Shown here one piece after another: positions 17,151 to 28,500 of a DNA stretch of 64,000 bases. Origin of the DNA: Bacteroidaceae bacterium (GTDB lineage Bacteria > Bacteroidota > Bacteroidia > Bacteroidales > Bacteroidaceae); NCBI GenBank assembly GCA_017448825.1, contig JAFSKR010000043.1:49416-113415 (forward strand), in the 5' to 3' direction. The position numbers and the translations under genes were made by a program. Position 1 is the stretch's first letter. Each line of letters opens with the position of its first letter. The notes beneath the pieces are model-generated. The model saw only the letters and a program-made list of their open reading frames with translations, was not told the DNA's origin and searched no databases.

Positions 17151-17269
17151 GAGGCCGTGTCAAAACACACGCACCAATAACCTCTAAATCGACCACGACG
17201 TAGTCGGCAAGGCGACTACGACGTGGTCGATTTAGGAGGAATGGGCATGTGGTATTTTGACACAGCCTC
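17151..17269. repeat. Nested palindromic intergenic element
   Basis: The outer arms are GAGGCCGTGTCAAAA at 17151-17165 and the complement of GAGGCTGTGTCAAAA at about 17255-17269. Inside them a second inverted repeat has arms of about 25 bp (left about 17182-17206, right about 17212-17236), centred on CGTAGTCGGCAAGGCGACTACG, with one mismatch and a one-base bulge. The whole 119-bp unit can fold as one long hairpin. It lies between tonB and the prenyl synthase gene and contains no ORF. It resembles a MITE- or REP-like element. Confidence 0.75.
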
Positions 17270-17294
17270 ATAAATTATGAGTATCGTATGTTGA

Positions 17295-18011
17295 TTACTG
17301 GAGACGGAAGGTGACAGGGAGTGTGAAACGTACACGCACTGGTTTTCCACGCTGCTTACCAGGTGTCCACTTTGGCATAGATTGTACTACGCGCATGGCT
17401 TCCTTATCAAGGGATGGGTCAACAGAACGTAATACCTTCGGGTCAACGATAGAACCATCCTTGTTCACCACGAATTGTACCATCACACGACCCTGAATGT
17501 TGTTCTCTTGAGCAGCTGCTGGGTACTTCAAGTTCTTCTGGAGGTACTGCATCAGCGCTTTTTCACCACCAGGGAACATGGGGTTCTGTTCCACCACCTC
17601 GAAGATTTCACCTTCGTCACTCTCTTCGGCTACGGGAGCTGGAGGACCAGACATCACGGCACCAACTACTGGAGATGAAGGACCAGAAGTAGCCTCGTGG
17701 GTGTCTTCTGAAGATTCAATTTTCTCTTCCTCGATGTCTTGGTTGTTGTCCACGATGTCGAGGATTTCGGCCACGGCAGGAGTCTCGGCTGGTGGAGGTG
17801 GAGCTGCTGCGAAGATGGGTTGAGTAGGAGGAATGACATCTTCCTCAGACACGAATGTTGCCACAGAGTAAACTTGGTCAGTCTCCTCATACGTACGAGT
17901 GGTGTACTCGAAGCAAGCGAACATGGCAGATAGGGCTACAATGTAACCGATGAGCAAGCCTGTACCTTTGGTGCTCTCGAGATCTGCTTTTTTCGATTTT
18001 TTAACTTCCAT
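17295..18011 (-). CDS. tonB: TonB energy transducer
   Basis: TonB couples the inner-membrane ExbB/ExbD motor to outer-membrane receptors. The 238-residue protein has a short cytoplasmic N terminus rich in Lys, one TM helix (about 19-38, LLIGYIVALSAMFACF), and a Pro/Glu-rich periplasmic linker (about 60-150, with PPTQPIFAAAPPPPAET). The C-terminal TonB domain (about 150-238) has FPGGEKALMQYLQKNLKYP, GRVMVQFVVNKDGSI and PKWTPGKQRGKPVRVRF, the standard Bacteroidetes form. It is encoded about 3 kb from the exbB/exbD operon with its own promoter. Confidence 0.95.
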   Translation of the reverse strand: MEVKKSKKADLESTKGTGLLIGYIVALSAMFACFEYTTRTYEETDQVYSVATFVSEEDVIPPTQPIFAAAPPPPAETPAVAEILDIVDNNQDIEEEKIESSEDTHEATSGPSSPVVGAVMSGPPAPVAEESDEGEIFEVVEQNPMFPGGEKALMQYLQKNLKYPAAAQENNIQGRVMVQFVVNKDGSIVDPKVLRSVDPSLDKEAMRVVQSMPKWTPGKQRGKPVRVRFTLPVTFRLQ

Positions 18012-18105
18012 AGATTATATTTATTTTTTAGTTAATTCTATAGTTCCACACTTGATGACCCTTCTTTATCATGACAGAATGGGTACATTTCAGCGTTCTT
18101 GGTGG

Positions 18106-18113
18106 CAAAAGTA
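18106..18113 (-). promoter_or_regulatory. -7 box of tonB
   Basis: The minus strand reads TACTTTTG, a match to TAnnTTTG, about 95 nt upstream of the tonB ATG. A possible TTTG -33 element at 18139-18142 (minus strand) is slightly further away than usual. Confidence 0.55.
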
Positions 18114-18187
18114 ATACTTTTTTTTTGTTCTTTCGCTACAAATGAAGTTTTTTTTATCAAAAGTATGCAATTTTTTTGTTTTTGATG

Positions 18188-20776
18188 TCAGTTCTGCTCT
18201 GAATTTGTCATGCTACGGATGTAAATGTCTTGTTGTGGGAACGGAATTTCGATGTGGTTCTCGTTCAGCACCTGATAGATTCTTTCCTTGGCTTGGGCGT
18301 TGAAGGCAATTTTCTGGTCAACGAGCACCCATGCCACGAGTTTCAAATCGACGCTGCTGGCACCAAAGTTAGCAAAAATGACCGAAAGAGGTTTGTTGGG
18401 GCTGACGATATTGCGTCCATCCGATGTTTTCTTGCACAATGGCTGAATGCCGTCCACAATCATGCGGCGCACCTCTTCGACATCGGTTCCATAAGCAATG
18501 CTGAACGGAATGGTTTGCAGTTCGTACTGATGGTTACGGGTTAAGTTTTTGAAGTGCTTGCCAAAGAGTTCGGAGTTTAGGATAGCGACCACACTTCCAT
18601 CGAGTGTGGTGATTTGGGTACTCTGATATGTGATGCTTTCCACTTTACCAGTTATTCCATCACACTCGATGTAGTCGCCCACTCTCACACGTCCTGTCAT
18701 CAGTGAAATTCCGTAGAAGAAGTTTTCCAACAGGCTTTTCGACGCGAAACCCATACCCGTGGAGAGACCACCCGTGACGATGGCGATGCCAGTGCTGGGC
18801 ACGTCAAGCATGAGGAAGATGGTGATGATGTAGATGCCCCAAATGACCAGTGCAATGATGTTGCGGGCAAGAGTGGCGTTGAAGTCCTTGCTGTTTCGTT
18901 CTCGGCGGTAGCGGAACCAACCAGAGCGTACTAAGTAGTTGATGTACTTGAAGATGAAGAACAGTGCAACCATCACACTAAGTTTGAAGGCAGAGAAGGA
19001 CAAAAATCTATCAATACGTATCATCTTCATAAACCAACTCATGCACAATTGGCGGAGGTCGAATATCTCGGCTGCCATATAGACGCTCAGCAGCAGGGAG
19101 AAAACACCACACACTGGCAAGAAGGCGCGGTTCACAAAGTCATATATCCATGTCTTTTCTACAAAGTCACCCCGTTTCATGCGGGAATTGATTTCGTTGT
19201 CACTCAAGCGGTCGCCATAGGCGCGTTTGATGCGCTTTTCGAGAACACGGTTTTCATACATCTCCATCAAATCGTAGCAGCAGGTGAGGGTGGCGATGGC
19301 TGCTAACTGGAACATCCACCACACCATAATCTGTACAGCCATAAGTGTGAAGCCGATCCATGAGAGGACACACGATGCCAGCATGGCAATGAGAGAGATG
19401 AAGCAGTAGAGTTTATCGCTTGCTGGCACATTCCGACGACACCGCTTCAGCGTGACGATTTGCCAAATGGTGAAGACTAACAGGATAGGTGGGAAAATAA
19501 TGTTTACCAACGTATTGGGTATCAGTATGATACGGAAGCATATAACGATGAGTGACATTAGGATGAAGGGCGCATAGATCTTGGCTCCGTCCTTGATTTG
19601 TGCTCCATTCAGACGGATAATCAGTGACACATAGATGGCGGCAACCAGCCACGCCATCTCGACCATTAACCCTGTAGCCATCAGCATCAGGTTGTGGTGG
19701 ATGAAGGTGCGCACAATCATGACTGCAACAGCAAAGATGAGTACTGCAAGTGTCACGATGAGAATGGGGCGTTTCTGCCTAAACTTCTTTGTGCGGAACC
19801 TTTTGGGAACAATCCATCGGAGCAGCACATTGCTCAATAGTGCCCCACCTAAAATATAGACCAACATGAATATGCTGGCAAATAGCACGATAGGGCCTCT
19901 CCATTCTGAACGGTAAGGTTTGGATGTGCCGTTACTGCTTTTTTCTTCCAGAGGCTTGTATTTGGCGTTGAGGTCTTCCTGCATCCGTTGCCACTGAACG
20001 GGAATGCGTGACAGAATGGTGAAATAGTTGGTGCCAGGGTTGATGAAGATACTCTGTTGTAGTGCCGTGTACTTCTGCTGCGCATAAGCGTTCATCCGCT
20101 CTACCCGGTCTGTGAGGTCTTGATAGTGTTGGTTGTCCTCGTCCAGACGCTTCAAGATGGTAGCCATGTTGTCGCGCAATGTCTTCGCGTAGATGATGCA
20201 CATCTTGCGGTCTTGAATGCCTTGAGCATCTAACATGAAGGGCTGTTTGTCCTTTCCTGTTCTATCATCAGTGTGCAGTTTCGGGCCATGTCGCATCCCC
20301 GCCTCAGTATGCCCTGCCGTATGAACTCCGCCGATGGGCGGTGGCAACTGTTGCAAGGAGTATATCAAACTGTCATAGCTGGCGATGTCGGTCTCGATGT
20401 ATTGTTTGATTTGATCAAAGGGGATGGTGTTGCTTTTCAACTCATGGTACAACGTTGTTGCCTCCTGACAGGCGTATGCCATGTCGAAGGTGTAGTCTTG
20501 TGCTTGGGAGTAGAGAATCAATCCTGTCGTTTCGCTTCGTTTTACGATGTTGACAAGTTTCTCATGCTGGGCTTTACGTCTTGACTCCATCAACTTCATC
20601 TTCTCTTTTTGTTTCATCCATTTGTTGTAAAGTTCAAGGCGCAACACGTGTAGGGTCTGCTTGAGATCTCGCTCTTTCAAGACGGCGTGACCTTGTTGCG
20701 TCACGGCCATCAGAAGCACCAATATGAAAAGTGTTTTTTTCACTGTGGGAACTGTGTTATGTGTTAGATGATACAT
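18188..20776 (-). CDS. Large MscS-family mechanosensitive channel
   Basis: This 862-residue relative of MscK/MscM-type channels has a signal peptide (to about residue 31). A helical periplasmic domain (about 33-285) contains charged coiled-coil stretches, and a bundle of about ten TM helices spans about 295-650. The MscS core (about 655-855) includes the pore-lining helix GIAIVTGGLSTGMGFASKSLLENFFYG, too long to be a chance match, followed by the beta domain VGDYIECDGITGKVESITYQST and a C-terminal alpha/beta domain. It should release solutes under hypo-osmotic stress. It lies 26 nt downstream of a small basic membrane protein and is probably cotranscribed with it. Confidence 0.92.
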   Translation of the reverse strand: MYHLTHNTVPTVKKTLFILVLLMAVTQQGHAVLKERDLKQTLHVLRLELYNKWMKQKEKMKLMESRRKAQHEKLVNIVKRSETTGLILYSQAQDYTFDMAYACQEATTLYHELKSNTIPFDQIKQYIETDIASYDSLIYSLQQLPPPIGGVHTAGHTEAGMRHGPKLHTDDRTGKDKQPFMLDAQGIQDRKMCIIYAKTLRDNMATILKRLDEDNQHYQDLTDRVERMNAYAQQKYTALQQSIFINPGTNYFTILSRIPVQWQRMQEDLNAKYKPLEEKSSNGTSKPYRSEWRGPIVLFASIFMLVYILGGALLSNVLLRWIVPKRFRTKKFRQKRPILIVTLAVLIFAVAVMIVRTFIHHNLMLMATGLMVEMAWLVAAIYVSLIIRLNGAQIKDGAKIYAPFILMSLIVICFRIILIPNTLVNIIFPPILLVFTIWQIVTLKRCRRNVPASDKLYCFISLIAMLASCVLSWIGFTLMAVQIMVWWMFQLAAIATLTCCYDLMEMYENRVLEKRIKRAYGDRLSDNEINSRMKRGDFVEKTWIYDFVNRAFLPVCGVFSLLLSVYMAAEIFDLRQLCMSWFMKMIRIDRFLSFSAFKLSVMVALFFIFKYINYLVRSGWFRYRRERNSKDFNATLARNIIALVIWGIYIITIFLMLDVPSTGIAIVTGGLSTGMGFASKSLLENFFYGISLMTGRVRVGDYIECDGITGKVESITYQSTQITTLDGSVVAILNSELFGKHFKNLTRNHQYELQTIPFSIAYGTDVEEVRRMIVDGIQPLCKKTSDGRNIVSPNKPLSVIFANFGASSVDLKLVAWVLVDQKIAFNAQAKERIYQVLNENHIEIPFPQQDIYIRSMTNSEQN

Positions 20777-20802
20777 TATATATAATTACACTCAAGGTTG
20801 TG

Positions 20803-21579
20803 CTACTCCACGTCCATGAAATTTTTGGCATGTGACAGAAACGTCTTGCCTATCTTGACCGATTTCTTGCCTTCATTGGCACTTGCTTCCATCGCTTCCT
20901 CCATCAGGTCATCCTCGGTTACCGCATCGGGTGCAGCCTCTTCTTGGTCTTCCTCCATGAACATTTGGATGCCGCTCTTGATAGAGTGGGAGGTGTTGAT
21001 GAGCATACCTTTCACTCCACCGTTGCGGCGGAACTCTTGATAGGCGCGTTTTCTTCTGATACGTGATAACTTCATGCCTCGTTGGCATCGTTTCATCCAT
21101 GCCCAAGTGGCTATGGCTCCTTGTACAATCAGGTTACCGATACGTTTGATTGTGGGGCGCAGGTGAATGATGCCTTGAATGGTGGCTCTGATGCCGATGA
21201 TGATACCACGACCTGTTGCCTTTATGGCAATTTTAAGGCCTTTCCATGTGGCTATTGAACCGATTTTCAGCCCTTTCAAGGTTGCTTTCCCCGCAATGAC
21301 ACACCACCTGCCAAAAGTTTGGGCTGCCATTTTGAGCCATGCTTTGGTCTTGGCGACTTTCTCTTGTGTGTCGTTGTCGTGCCACCAGTTGTCCAAATGT
21401 GTCCATCCCTTTTCGGCGGTTTTCATACACCACAGCACGCCCTTTAGGAACTTCCTGATAAGCCACAGCAACATCTTCCATAGCAAGACAAGGAGCAGTC
21501 GGAGAAGTTCCCGTATCAGTTGGAGGGCGGTCTTCCCAGAATAGTCTTCTTTGTCGTAATGATATTCTTCTTCAGTCAT
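20803..21579 (-). CDS. Basic amphipathic-repeat protein upstream of the MscS channel
   Basis: I do not recognise a family. The 258-residue protein has an acidic N terminus (about 1-15) and a long hydrophobic/basic helix (about 18-52, LLRLLLVLLWKMLLWLIRK). From about 95 to 165 an 11- to 12-residue pattern repeats: ATLKGLKIGSI, ATWKGLKIAIK, ATGRGIIIGIR, ATIQGIIHLR, GAIATWAWMKR. Each unit is glycine- and lysine/arginine-punctuated amphipathic sequence. The C terminus is acidic (EEDQEEAAPDAVTEDD). This suggests a membrane-surface or membrane-embedding protein. The location 26 nt before the MscS gene suggests a linked role, but that is inference. Confidence 0.6.
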   Translation of the reverse strand: MTEEEYHYDKEDYSGKTALQLIRELLRLLLVLLWKMLLWLIRKFLKGVLWCMKTAEKGWTHLDNWWHDNDTQEKVAKTKAWLKMAAQTFGRWCVIAGKATLKGLKIGSIATWKGLKIAIKATGRGIIIGIRATIQGIIHLRPTIKRIGNLIVQGAIATWAWMKRCQRGMKLSRIRRKRAYQEFRRNGGVKGMLINTSHSIKSGIQMFMEEDQEEAAPDAVTEDDLMEEAMEASANEGKKSVKIGKTFLSHAKNFMDVE

Positions 21580-21620
21580 AAAAACGGTGTATCTGTTGTA
21601 CTGTTTATGCTAATTTTCTG

Positions 21621-21628
21621 CGAAGGTA
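21621..21628 (-). promoter_or_regulatory. Probable -7 box of the basic protein/MscS operon
   Basis: The minus strand reads TACCTTCG, one base off the TAnnTTTG consensus, about 42 nt upstream of the ATG at 21579. Confidence 0.45.
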
Positions 21629-21680
21629 GTACAAATTAATCAGTTTTCGGCACTTTGGAATCTTAAAGTTGTTTAATTGC

Positions 21681-22388
21681 TCAATTTTCTATCAGAAGTA
21701 GTGTGGCGATAACGATGAATAGTGCTCCTGTCACACCATTCAGCCATTGTTGGAAGTGCTCAAAACCATTGCTGAGTTTTTCTACACCATTCACAGCCTT
21801 GTGCATCAGCCATGCCATGATGATGACGGGGAGACTTGCCGAAAGTCCAAACACAAGAGGAACCATAGCACCTACATGACTGGAGACACTCAACGGAATC
21901 ATCATGCCAAAATAGAAGATGGCACTTTCGGGGCAGAAAGCAAAGGCTAACGTCATGCCAAGAAAGAGTGAGCCAAGAGGACCGTTTCGTTTGATGATTT
22001 TGCCGCTGTTATGGCAATTTTCTCCATCATGGTGGTGACGGTGAAAGGCTCTATAGAGAAGGTATAATCCGATGGAAATCAGTAGATAAGGAACCACAAT
22101 CTCTGCCATCGACAGTACTTCTTGTAGCCCTTCTATGTTCTTTCCTCCCCCAATCAGACACATGGTTACCCATCCAAGCAATGTGTAGGTCACGGCTCTT
22201 CCCAACGCATAGACAATGCCCTCAGTCAACCTTTTTCCGTTTCGGTATTCGTATGCCAGTGCTGACACGCTGATGGCCAATTGGCAGGGGTTGAGTGCCA
22301 CCAGTACACCCAACATAAATGCAGTCAACAGAGCAAGGTCTGCTGACTGCAACAGGGTGTTCAGTATATCGTCAATAGTTAACTGCAT
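21681..22388 (-). CDS. CcdA/DsbD-like membrane protein
   Basis: This 235-residue protein has six predicted TM helices and the paired cysteine positions of the CcdA/DsbD transmembrane family ([11 protein letters not shown] in helix 1 and [13 protein letters not shown] in helix 4). Such proteins pass electrons across the membrane or, in ArsG-like members, act as permeases. A His-rich loop (about 116-122, [11 protein letters not shown]) lies between the two halves and could bind metal. Its start overlaps the end of the upstream transporter gene by 10 nt, so they form an operon. Whether it is a thiol-redox protein or an efflux permease cannot be decided here. Confidence 0.7.
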   Translation of the reverse strand: MQLTIDDILNTLLQSADLALLTAFMLGVLVALNPCQLAISVSALAYEYRNGKRLTEGIVYALGRAVTYTLLGWVTMCLIGGGKNIEGLQEVLSMAEIVVPYLLISIGLYLLYRAFHRHHHDGENCHNSGKIIKRNGPLGSLFLGMTLAFAFCPESAIFYFGMMIPLSVSSHVGAMVPLVFGLSASLPVIIMAWLMHKAVNGVEKLSNGFEHFQQWLNGVTGALFIVIATLLLIEN

Positions 22389-24088
22389 AAGAGTAAGATG
22401 ATGACTTGTGCGGTAATGATGCGCAGGAACATGGATAGCGGATAGACTGTTGAGTAGCCTACCGATGGGATGCCGTTATTGGCAGTGGCAGTGCTGAAAG
22501 CCAGTGCTGGTGGGTCAGTCGTGGCACCACTCATGATACCCATGATAAGGAAATAGTTGATTCTCCACTTTATGCGGGCAAATATCGCCATCGAAATCAG
22601 TGGGATAACGGTGATGAGGAAACCCATCCAAACGTAGTGGATGCCACCATTCAGCACTGTATCGACGAAGTTTCCACCAGCCTTGATGCCTACGCTGGCA
22701 AGGAAAAGTACCAGACCAATATCTCGTATCATCAATGAAGCTGAGTTAGTGGTGTATGCTACCAGTTTCAGTTTATAGCCAAAGCGACCCAACAAAATGG
22801 CAATGACCAACGGCCCACCAGCCAGACCCAACTTGACGGGCATCGACATTCCAGGGATGCTGATGGGCAGCATTCCGAAGATAATACCTACGAGGATGCC
22901 TACAAAAAGGGTCAGCAGATTAGGCTTGTCGAGTTGCTGCTTCTTATCGCCTATCTTGTTGGCAAAGCGGTCAACTGCATCTTCAGGACCGACAACGGTC
23001 AGGATATCACCCACTTGCAAGATGACATTGGGACTTGCAAATAGTTCTATACCCGAACGATAAAGGCGAGTGACATTCACTCCATACATCGAACTGGGGT
23101 GCAGGCTGCCCAACGTCTTTCCGTTGATGCTGTCCTTGGTCACGGTATGTTTTCTCGAAGCCATTGGCACATCTTGACTGTCCCATTGTACTTCAACTTC
23201 GGGACCGATGAAAGCGACGATGGCAGCCGCGTCTTCTTCAGCACAGACAATGTAGAGTTTGTCATCCACGTTGAGCAGAGTATCTTTGTTGGGCACGACT
23301 ACGTGACCTTGATGAAGCATACGCGAGCAGACAAAGTCGCGACCGATGAAACCTCTCACTTGCAGGATAGACTTCTCGGCAATGGCAGGGTTGAACACCT
23401 TGACCGTCATCAAGTGAGGCTTGACGGCCTCCTTGTTATTCTTTTTGCTGAAGTGTTCTTCCTCTTTCTTGAAGTTTATCTTAAAAAGGTAACGGACAAG
23501 GATGATACTGCCGATAATACCCATCACGCCCAGTGGATAAGCGCAGGCATAACCATTAGCTATCACAGGTATCCCACCTTTGAAAGGATGAATTTGGTTA
23601 ATTTGTTCGAGAGCTGCATTGGCAGCACCCAGTCCTGGTGTATTGGTTACAGCACCACATAGTGTACCGACCATCATCGGCAAGTTATTGGCAGCAGGAA
23701 TGACATTACGCAGGCTATAGTAAAGCACCAGCATTACTACGATGTTCAACAAGATAATGCCAGCCGCCATACCGTTTGCCTTCAGACCACCTTGTTTCAG
23801 TGACGTGAAGAACGATGGTCCCACCTGCAGACCAATACTGAACACGAAGAGGATAAGTCCAAAGTCTTGCACGAAGTTGAGTATCGCAAGGTTTTCCTCT
23901 ATGCCCCCCCTCATCAGTAAATCGCCTGCCAAGATGCCCACAAACAGAATCCATGTTACACCCAGCGAGACGCTGCCAAATTTAATTTTATTGCCAAGAA
24001 ATACGCCTAACGAAATGACCAATGCATATAAGATAACCGTATGTGCAACGCCACCCCCAGTTGTCAATAGTTCTATTAACCAATCCAT
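22379..24088 (-). CDS. AspT/YidE-type transporter with two RCK_C domains
   Basis: This is a putative antiporter of the aspartate:alanine exchanger family. The 569-residue protein has two homologous membrane halves (about 5-190 and 380-569) on either side of a cytoplasmic region with two TrkA-C (RCK_C) domains (about 205-290 and 295-370), which usually bind regulatory ligands. The duplicated motif appears as [19 protein letters not shown] in the first half and [17 protein letters not shown] in the second. The ATG at 24088 is preferred over a TTG codon 9 nt upstream. The substrate is unknown. It overlaps the CcdA-like gene. Confidence 0.88.
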   Translation of the reverse strand: MDWLIELLTTGGGVAHTVILYALVISLGVFLGNKIKFGSVSLGVTWILFVGILAGDLLMRGGIEENLAILNFVQDFGLILFVFSIGLQVGPSFFTSLKQGGLKANGMAAGIILLNIVVMLVLYYSLRNVIPAANNLPMMVGTLCGAVTNTPGLGAANAALEQINQIHPFKGGIPVIANGYACAYPLGVMGIIGSIILVRYLFKINFKKEEEHFSKKNNKEAVKPHLMTVKVFNPAIAEKSILQVRGFIGRDFVCSRMLHQGHVVVPNKDTLLNVDDKLYIVCAEEDAAAIVAFIGPEVEVQWDSQDVPMASRKHTVTKDSINGKTLGSLHPSSMYGVNVTRLYRSGIELFASPNVILQVGDILTVVGPEDAVDRFANKIGDKKQQLDKPNLLTLFVGILVGIIFGMLPISIPGMSMPVKLGLAGGPLVIAILLGRFGYKLKLVAYTTNSASLMIRDIGLVLFLASVGIKAGGNFVDTVLNGGIHYVWMGFLITVIPLISMAIFARIKWRINYFLIMGIMSGATTDPPALAFSTATANNGIPSVGYSTVYPLSMFLRIITAQVIILLLCS

Positions 24089-24132
24089 TGTTGTCAAGTG
24101 AAAAGTGAAAATTCTATATTTTTTTAGTCGTG

Positions 24133-24140
24133 CAAAGTTA
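24133..24140 (-). promoter_or_regulatory. -7 box of the AspT-like transporter operon
   Basis: The minus strand reads TAACTTTG, about 45 nt upstream of the ATG, overlapping the last codon of the GH28 gene. No -33 TTG is obvious. Confidence 0.5.
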
Positions 24141-25502
24141 CTGTTTTTTTTCGGCTTTCACATTCTTCACCATGAAATTTTCCACATATTCAGTGTGAAA
24201 GTCTGGATTCTTGGCACGAACCACCAAATTTTCGAACGTGAAGTTGCTAAGATGGTACTGGTCTTCTTGCGGCTGTACGTTGAAGAACACATTACAGTCG
24301 AAGTCGATGTTGCGCATGGTGATATGGTTGCTGTACGACATCGGCACTTCCTCCCTACCTTTCAGGTCATAGAACTGAGTCCATGGAGCCACCAAGAGGA
24401 AGTTCTTGCCGTTCCCCTTGATGTCTTCCACTGTTATATACTCATACAGTTGGGGAGTGTCGGGGCGCATTTTCAGCCAAAGAAGGTTATTCGCCTCGTT
24501 CACTTTGATGCGACGCAAGACGATGTTGTGGTCATATACAGACTCGCTGCCAAGGGTCAGGCAGCCGTGGCAGAAACCATACTCGCAATCTTCGATGATG
24601 ATGTTTTCGTTGCCACCATCGCCTATCATCTCTGGGAACTTGTTGATGTCGATGCCAGCGTAGTTTGTTCGCCAGTAGTCAGCATAGGGCCCTTTGCCTC
24701 CTTTGATGGCAACGGCATCGTCATTCACACTCATGTAGCAGTCCTTCACCAAGATGTTCCTCACCACATCCAAGTCGATAGCATCGGTGCTGGGGGCTTT
24801 CACGGGTTTGGCAGGAGAATAGATGTGTAGGCGCAGCAACTTGACATTCTCACTGTGATATATGTGTGTCGTCCAAAAAGCCGAATTCTGCAATTTTACG
24901 CCATCTATCTGTACATTTTGACAGTTGCTTACATAGACCAGTCGGGGACGTTGTTCATCCTTGTTCGTGCATCGAGGATTCCAACTTCTGCGCTCCCAGA
25001 AGTGCTTCCAGAAGGTGTAGCCGTTACCATCAATGGTGCCCTTGCCCGAAATGGTGAATCCATCCAGTCCGTCAGCATTGATAAGGGCTGAGTAGTAGAG
25101 GCAGGTTTCACCTTCTATGCGTGTCTTGAGGATGGGATAGTCGCTTGGGTCATTGCTGCCCATCAGTGTTCCGCCGTCATAGATGTGTAGATGGACACCC
25201 TGCTTGAAGAAGATGGCACCCGTTCGGTAGGTGCCCTCAGGCACCACCACCACACCACCACCTTCAGCAGCCACCTTGTCTATGAGTGCCTGCATCTCTG
25301 CCGTGTGGATTTGTCCATCATTCACCACTCCGTAGTCAGTTACTCGGTACAGCTTGCCTAACGAGGTCACATCCACAGGGTCTATCTGTCTAAACCACTC
25401 GTCAATCACTGTACCGTCAGGCCAGAGATCAACGTCTTTCTTTGCGAAAGATGGTATGCACAACAACGTGCATACCATCAATGATAGTACCTTTTTTTTC
25501 AT
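24138..25502 (-). CDS. Secreted GH28 polygalacturonase-family glycosidase
   Basis: Glycoside hydrolase family 28 enzymes hydrolyse galacturonic-acid linkages in pectin. From the Met at 25502 the product is 454 residues with a clear signal peptide ([20 protein letters not shown]). A right-handed parallel beta-helix with GH28 motifs follows: STDAIDLDV (NTD region), [13 protein letters not shown] (the two catalytic Asp), [11 protein letters not shown] (GHG region, with Cys for the first Gly) and LRRIKVNEA (RIK). The start is chosen for the signal peptide and because it lies 1 nt after the stop of the preceding gene. It is the last gene of the deoD - giant secreted protein - GH28 operon, near a GH2 enzyme. 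Confidence 0.9.
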   Translation of the reverse strand: MKKKVLSLMVCTLLCIPSFAKKDVDLWPDGTVIDEWFRQIDPVDVTSLGKLYRVTDYGVVNDGQIHTAEMQALIDKVAAEGGGVVVVPEGTYRTGAIFFKQGVHLHIYDGGTLMGSNDPSDYPILKTRIEGETCLYYSALINADGLDGFTISGKGTIDGNGYTFWKHFWERRSWNPRCTNKDEQRPRLVYVSNCQNVQIDGVKLQNSAFWTTHIYHSENVKLLRLHIYSPAKPVKAPSTDAIDLDVVRNILVKDCYMSVNDDAVAIKGGKGPYADYWRTNYAGIDINKFPEMIGDGGNENIIIEDCEYGFCHGCLTLGSESVYDHNIVLRRIKVNEANNLLWLKMRPDTPQLYEYITVEDIKGNGKNFLLVAPWTQFYDLKGREEVPMSYSNHITMRNIDFDCNVFFNVQPQEDQYHLSNFTFENLVVRAKNPDFHTEYVENFMVKNVKAEKKQ

Positions 25503-25503
25503 A

Positions 25504-28500
25504 CTATTGTACATATATCTTTCTACTGCTTCCATCACTATATTTGATGACATTGAAGCCCTTTTGTGTTTCCTTCAGTTGGATACCACCTGTGGTATAG
25601 ATGCCTACCACCTTTTTCGTCCCATTCAGCGTTGTGTCATTCATGGCGATGGTACGGATGCCAGTAGCCACGGCGATGGCTTGATAAGCCTCCAGTTCAT
25701 CTTCACTGATGATAATCCACTGCTGCGTGGTAGCTTTGTCACTATAATCGAAGTCTGCTTGAGCTATGCCACCATAGCCAGTGGCTTTTCCTAAGGCATT
25801 GGCACTCATCGCTTTGTTGTTGCTGCCGTTGCTCCAAGTGAACCAATAGCCATGTGTGGTGAGCTTGTTCTTGCCTGTACCAATCGTCACGTCCTTGCGG
25901 TCGGGCATCAGTTGGAAACGCTCTGTGGAAGCAGGTGTGTCTGCAACTTCCTTCAGCGTCACGTTCGAGCCGCTTGAAGCATGGGTGAGATACCTGCCCG
26001 AAGCAGCATTTTTGAAAGAGTAGTAACCATTGGTGGGGTTAAACTCCAGATACCATGCTGCCGAATCGTTCAGCACCTCATCGGTCAGATTGGGTTGCCA
26101 TGCAAGGGCGGTGTTGGCACGCTGATAGAGTACACCTTCAGCCAGTCCGCGCTCCTTGTCCTTGTTCATGATGTAGTACTTCTTCGCATCGTCGAAGTTG
26201 TAGGTGTAGCCAGCGATGCCATTCGCATCGTTGCCCGTCGGACAAAGGCCGTCGATGAAGAGTCCGTGCAGGATGCACATACCGCCAATGTACTGGATTT
26301 CCGTGTGCTTGTCTTTGTCAGCACCGTTCACCAGCCAGTCGTAAGAGATGGTGGCATTTCCTGTTGCTCCACTGGCTGTGGTGCCCCAACCGTGTACAGC
26401 GTCCCCCGTGAAGAACACTTCTTCTCCATAGTAGTTCTCCAAGAAATGGAGCACATCGTTTGCTTCGCGTCCGAGCCATTTCCCGTAAGTAGTGCTGGCA
26501 CGTGTATCTGAGCAACTGTACCATCTCCAGTGTGTGCCCACGCCGACACCGTGACCTGTCTCGTGCAGCACCGTTCCGATGGCTTGATAGGCAGCATTCG
26601 GGCCGATACGCATCCATCCACCATAGGAGCAGTCTGCCGTTGGAGTCTGTGCGCCATAGTGTCCTGACAGGTGGAACCCCTTGATGCCCGTCCATTCGTT
26701 GAAGTAGGCAATCGTCTCCTCCATCGCCGTGCGGCAACGTGCGTTGGCTGCCTCGGTGGGTGCACCTTCGTCCCAGCTCCATGTGCAGGTGCCTTTCGGA
26801 TGGGTCACAATCTTCACCTCGTCGCCGTATGCCACCGTGTAGGTCTTGTTCATCACGTAGGGACGGAGGTAATAGACCGTGGCGGGCTGCAAGCCTTTCA
26901 CATGGAAGATAGTGCCCTTCAGCGAGAACGACTTCGTGGTGCGGTTGTCCAACACGGTTGGCTCATGTTCTGTGCTCCAGCATACGCCTTTTTCCAAGAT
27001 ATTGCTGCCAGTCATTGTCGCACGCATCAGTGCTTCGGTGGCACCTGTCGCCACGTAGGTCTGAGTTTCTGTTACCTTCGGAGCCGTTCCGCTGCCAGCG
27101 GTGGCGTTGGCCAAATAGAAAATCAACAGGGCCTTGTCGAGTGCCACCACTTCTGCCGTCACTTCATCGGAAGCAGCTTCTGCGTTCTCCAGCATCGCCT
27201 TTGCCCTCTCTAACTCGGCCTTTAGGTCTGCAGCCCCTTCCTTGTTCTCGTCATAGCCTGCTTCTGCTGCCTTGATTTGGTCGGCAAGAGCCTGATAGTC
27301 TGCGATGGAAGTCTGTGCAGCCGTGATGACAGCGGTCAAGGTCTCGGTGGCGGTTTGTACCTCGGCATCGGTCGAAGCACTTGAGACAAGCTTGGCTGCA
27401 TCGATGGCAGACTTGAGTGCTGTGGCTGCTGTGCTTGACATCATGCTTTCCTGTAAAGGCTCAGCCGTTGCTACCAGTGCTTCAAGTGCCTTGTATGCCT
27501 CTATGGAGGTTTCCGCATGGGCGATAGCTGCCCTCAAATCCTGTGAAGCGGTCTGTATCTCGTCGTCCGTTGATTCTTTGTTGATGAGTTTGGCGGCATC
27601 GATGGCTGACTTCAGTTCTTCAGAAGCCGTGCTTGACATGGTACTGCCCTGTAGTGCCTCCGCTGTCTCGATGACACGGTTGAGTTCTGCCAGTACGGTC
27701 TCTGCATCCACATAGCCGATGAAGTAGAGGCGGAAGTTATCGACAGCAATCCAGTTGCCCGTCGCACCCTCTGCCACGAAGCCGATTTCTACGTCGCCCG
27801 CAATGCTGGTGAACTTCACCGAGTAGTCATTAGGCGTATAGACCGTCTCCTTCTCGTCGCCGGCAAAGATGTAGGCACCCGTGTTTTTCTTCGAGGTGGA
27901 GGTCTGGGTGTAGTTCATGGCGGCAACTGTCAATTTATACACACCATTAGGCAAGTTTTTGAGCGTCTGCACCACTGATGCGTTGCCCACACTGCCAGAG
28001 CCTGTCCACTTCTCTACATAGGTGCCGCCAGCTTTCTTCGGGAAGTCTGAATTGGTTTGGGTCTGTAGGTTCATCTGTGTCCAGTTATTGAAACCGTCCT
28101 CAAAACTTGGGTTCTGGATGTATGAAGTGCAGTTGAGTGGATTCTCCTCGCTGATGTTCTGTCCGCGATAAGTCTCGATGGCCGCGTTGAGAGCTTGAGT
28201 GGCCTCCAATACCGTGATGAGGTCGACACTTTCGTCATCAACCACGCCCTGTGCAGTGTCGATGGCTGTTTTCAGGTCGGCAGCCCCATTGCCTGTTCCA
28301 TCACCATAGTAGGTGTTGGCGGAGGCAATGGTCGATTCGAGCACGGACTTGTCCACCGCCATATCCTCGCCCAACAACTGCACATAGTCCACCAGCAGTT
28401 TCGCAGAGTTGGCAGAGCCATTAGCAGCAGCCTTCATGCCAAACTGTATCTTGCCCGTTGTGGTCTTTGTCAAGGTGAAGGTGATTTGGTCGAGTGTCCA

